From Chamaecyparis obtusa (taxonomy: Eukaryota; Streptophyta; Pinopsida; Cupressales; Cupressaceae): 64,000 nucleotides of DNA. Position 1 is the first letter of the stretch. The number at the start of each line of letters is the position of its first letter. The translations under genes and the position numbers were made by a program. Below, piece after piece: positions 58,208 to 64,000 of the stretch. The notes beneath the pieces were generated by a model. It was not told the DNA's origin. It searched no databases and was given only the letters and a program-made list of their open reading frames with translations. The stretch is from NCBI GenBank assembly GCA_027943335.1, contig BSBK01003562.1, positions 319,501-383,500 on the forward strand. Reading direction: 5' to 3'.

Positions 58208-58305
58208 CTCTGGCAAAGTAAGATCGAATGCAGCAAAGCGAAAGAGAGAAGAAAAAAAGTGATGTTGATTGAAGGGCGAGAAACGATGAATTTACTCTAC
58301 AAACT
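58208..58305 (-). other. Importin beta-1 5'UTR exon (approximate)
   Basis: Upstream of the intron donor the minus strand reads a CT-rich leader, TTCTCTCTTTCGCTTTGCTG, typical of plant 5' leaders. The transcription start is inferred from the TATA-like site at 58334-58342 and is approximate. Confidence 0.5.
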
Positions 58306-58333
58306 CTGCCCAAAACTATTAGCCTTCGCCTCC

Positions 58334-58342
58334 TTTGTATAC
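58334..58342 (-). promoter_or_regulatory. KPNB1: Putative TATA box of importin beta-1
   Basis: The minus strand reads GTATACAAA about 30 bases before the inferred leader start. It is a weak TATA match, and many housekeeping promoters lack one. Confidence 0.3.
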
Positions 58343-58639
58343 AGGTTTTTAAGTTTTAAAGGTATGAACGGTCTAGATCGACTTCTCCATGACTTGGACA
58401 GCCCAGATGTCACCTCATTATTGTGCCTTGTTTATTTAATAGCGACTTTTTCTGTTTTTCGTTTACATATTTCCGGGCCCTTGTGTTTTTTGAATGTTGG
58501 GCAAGCGGGAGTGTTTTACAAACGAAATCTATTTGACTTGAGTTTATTCTATTACAACTTTTTAACTCTTCTAAACTCCCCAAAACCCTAACAAAGACTT
58601 CCATGTCACGTTTCCTAAGTTCAGCTTTTTTTGTATAGA

Positions 58640-59530
58640 CTATTTAAATCTTAATAGTATTTTATGGAGAATTTTAAATTGTGTGTTTTGAATTTAAATT
58701 ATTTTTTATTAAAAGTTTGAGAAAGATTTTTTTTTAAAGTTGTGGGTCATATTTTGTGATGCCTTTCAATGATAAAGGAAATTTGTATCTCAAACTTTAT
58801 GAAAAATTTGTAAATATCTTGTAATTATGTATTATGTTAATCAAAAAATTATTTGAATGATATAAGATTTAAAAAATTATGTTATAATGATAAGGAAATG
58901 TTTGTTTCAAATTGATGAAAAACTTGTAAATAATTTTATATTGGAAACAATCTAAAATGACTATTTAAATAACTATTTAAATGTTAATAGTATTTTATGG
59001 AGAATTTTAAATTGTGTGTTTTGAATTTAAATTATTTTTTTATTAAAAGTTTGAGAAAGATGTTTTTTTAAAGTTGTGGGTCATATTTTGCAATGCCTTT
59101 CAATGATAAAAGTAAATTTTTATCTCAAACTTTATGACAAATTTGTAAATAATTTTTTAGTATAAGCAATCTAATTTCATAGTTGGAATTGAATTATGAA
59201 AAATTTGAAAATAAGTTTGTACTATAAGCAATCTAATTTTATAGTTGGAATTGAAAAATCTAATATCTTGTAATTATATATTAGTGTTAATCAAAAGTTT
59301 ATTTGAATGATATAAGATTTAAAAATTTATACATGAGTAGTGAGTTATACGAAAAGATGTAATTTGTGATGTGCTATAATGATAAGGAAATTTTCATTTC
59401 AAATTGATGAAAAACTTGTAAATAATCTTATACTAGAAATAATCTAATTTCTTAATTGTATATTTGTGTTAATCAAAAAATTATTTGAATCGTGTAGAAT
59501 TTGAAAATATAAACATGAGTAGTTAGTTAT
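58640..59530. repeat. AT-rich tandem repeat, 333-bp unit, about 2.7 copies
   Basis: TATTTAAATCTTAATAGTAT at 58641 and TATTTAAATGTTAATAGTAT at 58974 begin two aligned units 333 bases apart, sharing AATTGTGTGTTTTGAATTTA and GTTGTGGGTCATATTTTG. A third, partial unit continues to about 59530 through GATATAAGATTTAAAAA and AAACTTGTAAATAAT blocks. It lies about 0.4 kb upstream of the importin promoter. Confidence 0.8.
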
Positions 59531-61081
59531 ATGAAAAGATATTAGAACAAGAAGGTTCCATGTGATTTTTTATGTGCAATTTTCTTCTATAATTTTGGAA
59601 TAGCAATATTTTAAAATTTGTAAATTTAGTTGTGGAAAGAGGGGTTTGAAGTTATGTTAGGATGACTTGTCATATGACTACAAATTATGTCTTTCTTCTC
59701 ATTTTTATTTGTTTTGTAGCTTTAAATTCTAATCGGGAGGGGAGCTAGAACATGTGCACCCTAACTTTCGAGGTCCACATGGGTTGTCACATGGCCCCAT
59801 AACTTTTTTTTTAAACCGCCAGGCGAGATCGTCAACGTGTCAACCCCAAATCAAAATCTTTTGGCTAACCTCATTGATTTGCCATGTCATGTGACCCCTT
59901 TCATCCAACGTGTCCAAAAATACCTATTTTGGTGTGTCAACGAAGACATGCACAGGCCCACAACCATAACATGCACACCCTAACATCTGAAGTGGAGAGG
60001 GTGGCCACATGGCATTCCACCACATGGCCACCCAATCCACCAACAACATTGTCATTGCTTCCCAGTGACACCTTACACTTGAATGGGAAGTTGCATTTAC
60101 TACGTGTCACCTCTCCTTACTTCCACCTACCGAGTTGCTTATTTTGATGACAATGGAATTCAATATGCCTAACTTCTTGTGCATTGAGTTTGGTTTCATT
60201 TTATTATATCTTTCCCTTTTTAAAGCATTCAGTTGTTTTGGGACTGAAACATATTCAGTTGTGACCCTTATAACAGTGTGATATGGAACCACAATGTACC
60301 CTCTTCGTCGCTAGCAAATGCATCGTATTTGTAAGTATGCAAATGGATTAAACTGATTTTGGATTATTTTTGTATGTTTTCAACATGATTTATATCTTCA
60401 TTTATGTTTTGTTGCAGGTGTGGAGACGGCATGCAACAACATTGACAACGCGAGTTCTTTCAGTTTGTTTTTTACACAGGTGAGGAATCTATCCTCACTA
60501 AGGCAACCCATTACCATTCAAGGAATTCAAATTGGTTTTTTTGCATTTATTTTTGGTTTTTTGTAACTTCAAGCTATTGTTGTTGTGTATGGTGGTTGAG
60601 GCAATGTGTTTTGAGTGTTTGTGTTTATGAACACAACTTACAATCTTCATATACACTTTCATCTAAAAAAGGGAGTCGTACTCCTCTGTTGAAGCGTCAC
60701 TGGCATATTCTTGCTCCTATGCATTCAATCTTTTGCTATTATTAAGCATCATTGTTGGTATTTGGTTTTCAGGCTTTCTATTACTTTGTCAAATTATTCA
60801 CATTTTACTATAATTTTTTTCTATTCCTTTTTCAAATGGTTCACATTATCAAGCATCTTTTTTATTATATGTTGTCATTTTGGTTACTGGTTTATGGTTT
60901 CTAGGTTGTCTTTTTTATGTGAATGGTAAAACCAAACTAGGTCGATGATCAATGTTCAGTTGAGAAAATGATGGAAATGAGTGCATAAGAATCAATACAT
61001 GCATCATAGTCAACAAACTTGTATTGTAATTGATAGTCTACAAATAGTTGGAACATGTGCACCCTAATGTCTGAAGAAATG
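59531..61081. other. Repeat-like sequence without genes
   Basis: The phrase ACATGTGCACCCTAA or ACATGCACACCCTAA occurs at about 59748, 59969 and 61047, and in two cases is followed by CATCTGAAG or TGTCTGAAG. A segment with AATGGTTCACATTATCAAGC near 60835 recurs near 61400. An exon-like 60 bases flanked by TTGCAG and GTGAGG lies near 60419-60480, but no gene is evident. Confidence 0.4.
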
Positions 61082-61340
61082 ATAATCTACAAAGGATGCT
61101 CAATAATGTGAACCATAAGATGTTTCTCCTTTGTAGACTATGTTCTCTCTACAAATACCTAGTGTTTATGTTTTCTACTTTCTACATACCCTATGTATTT
61201 GTAGACACAACATAGTCTATAAAGGATGCTTAATAATGTGAAACATCAGATGTTTCTCCTTTACATACTATATTCTATCTACAAATACCTATTGTTTATG
61301 CTTTCTCCTTTCTCCATACCATATGTATTTGTAGACAAAA
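61082..61340. repeat. 130-bp tandem duplication with inverted repeats
   Basis: AAAGGATGCT occurs at 61091 and 61221, with over 80 aligned bases after each. Within a unit CTACAAAGGA pairs with TCCTTTGTAG, and CTACAAATAC pairs with GTATTTGTAG, so each unit could fold into two hairpins. A partial third unit reaches about 61400. Confidence 0.8.
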
Positions 61341-62704
61341 TCTAGTCTACAAATACCCTGTGTCCACATGCCTAACATTTCTCCTTTCTCCATATCTATG
61401 TTCTATCAAATGGTTCACATTATCAAGCATCATTTTTGTCTTATTTACTATATATTTCCATTTCGGTTACTAGTTTATGGTTTGACTAGTTGAGGTTAAA
61501 TGGAAATTAATTTTTTCCATTTTTTATCTCCTATTTATTGGCTAAGATCTTTTGGAGCCAAAATTGTGTAGGTTTATATCTATTTTTAGTTGTGAAATAT
61601 CATAAACAAAATGAGGAAATTTGGTGTGCCATGTTTTGATTTTACCAATTCTAGATGGGTTTCTAAATTGCTTCTAAGGACAGTATTTATGCACTTTTGT
61701 GCTCATAATTTTTATCCTTTTAAAGGACATTGTCATGTTAGGCCACTAATGAGAGATGAACTCTATCAACCCATTTTTTTTTCTACCATCATATTCTTAG
61801 AACTTCATGTTTGTGATTTTATGATCACATGTCTGAATGTTTCCTTGTGAACATGTTTCCCATTAGTTATTTGCCACATGTCTAGTTTCTCTTCCATTTT
61901 TCATTTTGTGTGGTTTTTTTTCTAATTATTTCACCATAATTGCACATCTTAGTTGTCTTCGTCATCATCACATTATAGCACAAATACTTTTTAACCACTT
62001 CTCATCAACAAGTCTTCTTTCCTGCACTAGTAATCCCTAGTTGTTCTCAATGTTAGCCATGGTGTGTTTAATTAATGTTTTTTCATTACATTACACCACA
62101 AATCTTTCTCAACCACTCATTAACCAAACTTATTTCTTGCAATAATTCCTATTTTCTCTCAAATATTAACCATAGTGTGTTTCAAGTATTAATGTATCTC
62201 ATTCTTAAGTTGAGTTTTATATTCTTGTGTCCCATTCTTAAGTTTGCATTGTGATTTTCATTTGAATAGTAAATACTACGTGTTTCATTTATTTATCAAC
62301 TATTTTTTTCCAATCTATAAAGAAAGGAAAATTCCTTGTCATGCTCTTAGTTCAATGCACATTGTCATGAAAATAATTTCATAAATGGGTTTAACAATGA
62401 AATATTGTTTAGATGTAAATCTCAAACTGTTAATTGCAATCATCTATTAAATTTTAAAAAATTTACATATATTTTAGTAAAGTTTTGGCAATTTTCAAAA
62501 CTTATTACATTTTAATAGGTGAGATGAATATTTATTTTTAGTTTAAAAAAAATGGGAATACTTTTGTTAATGACATGATGACATAAGATTAGTCTCTTAA
62601 ATTCTACCCAATTTTATCTAATCCAATATGCCTTTAGTTTATGGTGTTTAAAAATGGGTTCTATGTTGTGTAATCCATGTAATATTTATATATGCTTTAT
62701 TTGT
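61341..62704. other. Non-coding, with a degenerate repeat of about 118 bp
   Basis: Two diverged units start near 61968 and 62086. Each has CACAAATAC or CACAAATCTT, then AACCACT, CATCAAC or CATTAACC, and ends with a (G/A)CCATGGTGTGTTT or ACCATAGTGTGTTT phrase. No gene or terminal repeat is visible. Confidence 0.45.
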
Positions 62705-62935
62705 TTTTTATTAAGTGAAAACAAGTTTTGAAGGGTTCCTGAAACCCTTTACAAAACTAAGGAGAAAGGTCTAGATCATCAAAGTATAACAAAGAATGAA
62801 CAAGCAACAAGGACAAAATAGTTGGCGACCATGAACAAAAGCCAACAAAAGGACTGCAACCAAGACAGGGCCAGAAGATAGAAACAAAAAAGGACTGCAT
62901 AACCACCAGGAAGAAACAAAGTTAAGTGAAGTTCT
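62705..62935 (-). mobile_element. LINE-type 3' end, truncated
   Basis: The minus strand ends GTTTTGTAAAGGGTTTCAGG followed by CCCTTCAAAACTTGTTTTC and an A-rich tail. This matches the 3' end at 45583-45634. Upstream the minus strand has TGGTTGCAGTCC twice, a T-rich 3'UTR-like stretch. No ORF is attached, consistent with a 5'-truncated copy. Confidence 0.5.
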
Positions 62936-64000
62936 TTAGAAGCTCTATTGCATCCCTCTCAAGATGGCTCATGGTATCTATTGGTTCCTAGTTTAATAGG
63001 ATTTACACTACAAAGTAGCTACCGATACTCTTCAACAAATTTTATAGAGTATCCAATTCCAAATAATAAATTCCTTAGAGACTTGAACCAACTAACAAGG
63101 ATAAAAATCCTTCTTCACCTTAGGCTCTGCAAACAAATGCGAGTAGACCTCAATGCCCCTTTAACACACTTTGTTCACAACATGACATTGTATAAACAAA
63201 TATATCTCATATAAGGCACCAAAAACAACAGGGAGATACTAGATGAAGGTTAATCAACTATTGAACGTCAACCTAAATGGAGTATGAGACAGGTTAGGAC
63301 AAAAACTCTTCATAAAAGTAAATTATATTATTTTTAAGATAGGGTAATATATTGAAAAACCCTAGATTGGATCGATGCCTTATTTATTGGGAAGTAGATT
63401 CCTTCAAACATAGAACATCATACAAAAAGCCCCAAAATTATAGTTTCTTGATATGTAACAACTTTGCATTACAAAGTGTTCAACTATGACTCTCTAGTTA
63501 ATCCTACTTATCAAAATCCTAAAAAAGAAACCTTATGCGTATGTCGTTGAAAATCCAATCATTTTAATTAATTCTTTGAATTAACTCATGAATCTTACCA
63601 CATACATCACAACAATGAAATGAATAATAAGATCTTTGATCATATTATATCAAAACACAAAAAGTTTACAATAGGAGAGAAAATAAACTAGAAAATGTAT
63701 TTGATCTTTAATTTACACAGATATACTTTTGATATAACATCAACAATCTTCGAAAGACACAACAATGAAATAAAAAGCATTGTCTTTTGTATTTCTCTTG
63801 ATTCCTCAATACATGCACATATAAAATGTGGATCGGTATAATCTAAACTTTTTCTTAGAAAACCACAAAAAATTTGGCCCCTATCTCATGGCCTTGATTA
63901 CCCTTTATAGGAACAAGGGAAACAACAAGATAAGGGCCATGAGATGACAATCAATCATTAATTTTTATTGGGAAGAAGTAAAGCAACAACAATTAAGGTG
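62936..64000. other. No recognisable feature
   Basis: AT-rich sequence with one 88-codon chance frame at 62948-63214. A short inverted repeat (ATCTCATGGCC at 63883 and GGCCATGAGAT at 63935) is the only structure I noted. Confidence 0.5.

Noticed and set aside
58193..58591. Plus-strand 132-codon frame
   Set aside because: It lies antisense over the importin leader and promoter and has no recognisable domain.
60419..60480. Micro-exon flanked by TTGCAG and GTGAGG
   Set aside because: Splice-like sequences alone are common by chance, and no adjoining exon or conserved peptide is visible.
63883..63945. Inverted repeat ATCTCATGGCC / GGCCATGAGAT
   Set aside because: An 11-bp stem with a 41-base loop is not convincing in a 64-kb AT-rich window without flanking duplications.

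Overview
The window is plant nuclear DNA, AT-rich and crowded with transposable elements. The one intact cellular gene encodes importin subunit beta-1 in its plant form. The dense nesting of old Ty3/gypsy and Ty1/copia elements, solo LTRs of 3.5-4.1 kb, and 1.2-1.7 kb introns point to a large-genome seed plant. A gymnosperm is my best guess, but the sequence does not prove it. I saw no bacterial, organellar or CRISPR signal.

Left part (1-16.4 kb). A decayed minus-strand gypsy element (LTR 6041-6996, primer site, split gag, protease running off the left edge) is interrupted by a 4.1 kb solo LTR at 1477-5595 with a clean 5-bp target duplication. Next come a broken SPT5-like elongation-factor fragment (about 7441-8340), another LTR-like block (10533-11446), an exon-like fragment, and a 3-kb element made of two inverted arms of about 1.35 kb each (11978-14987).

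Middle part (16.4-44.8 kb). A non-coding gypsy-like element (LTR 16386-17712, second LTR from 19693) has a second element (19854-27358, target duplication GTATG) inserted inside its second LTR. The inner element carries a 780-codon gag-protease frame and no visible reverse transcriptase. Then follow the end of a copia element (29225-31023) and a periodic array of 29-nt inverted repeats (31396-32733). Next is a second giant solo LTR (32765-37339), which itself contains a 1.1 kb copia solo LTR (35922-37036). The region ends with a frameshifted gypsy gag-protease with its leader, primer site and LTR (38830-44814).

Right part (44.8-64 kb). The gypsy LTR abuts a LINE-type ORF1 zinc-knuckle fragment (44815-45403). 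A PIF/Harbinger-like DNA transposon with a TTA duplication (48183-50048) carries palindromes, a minisatellite and an exon-like segment. The importin beta gene occupies 52710 to about 58.3 kb on the minus strand: two coding exons, one coding intron and one 5'UTR intron, 873 residues. Upstream of its promoter lie AT-rich tandem repeats (333-bp and 130-bp units) and a second LINE-type 3' end.

The importin gene is the only feature likely to make a conserved protein. The rest records successive transposon insertions whose relative ages can be read from the nesting. Boundaries given as exact rest on target duplications, LTR termini, primer sites or splice sites read directly; other boundaries are marked approximate.
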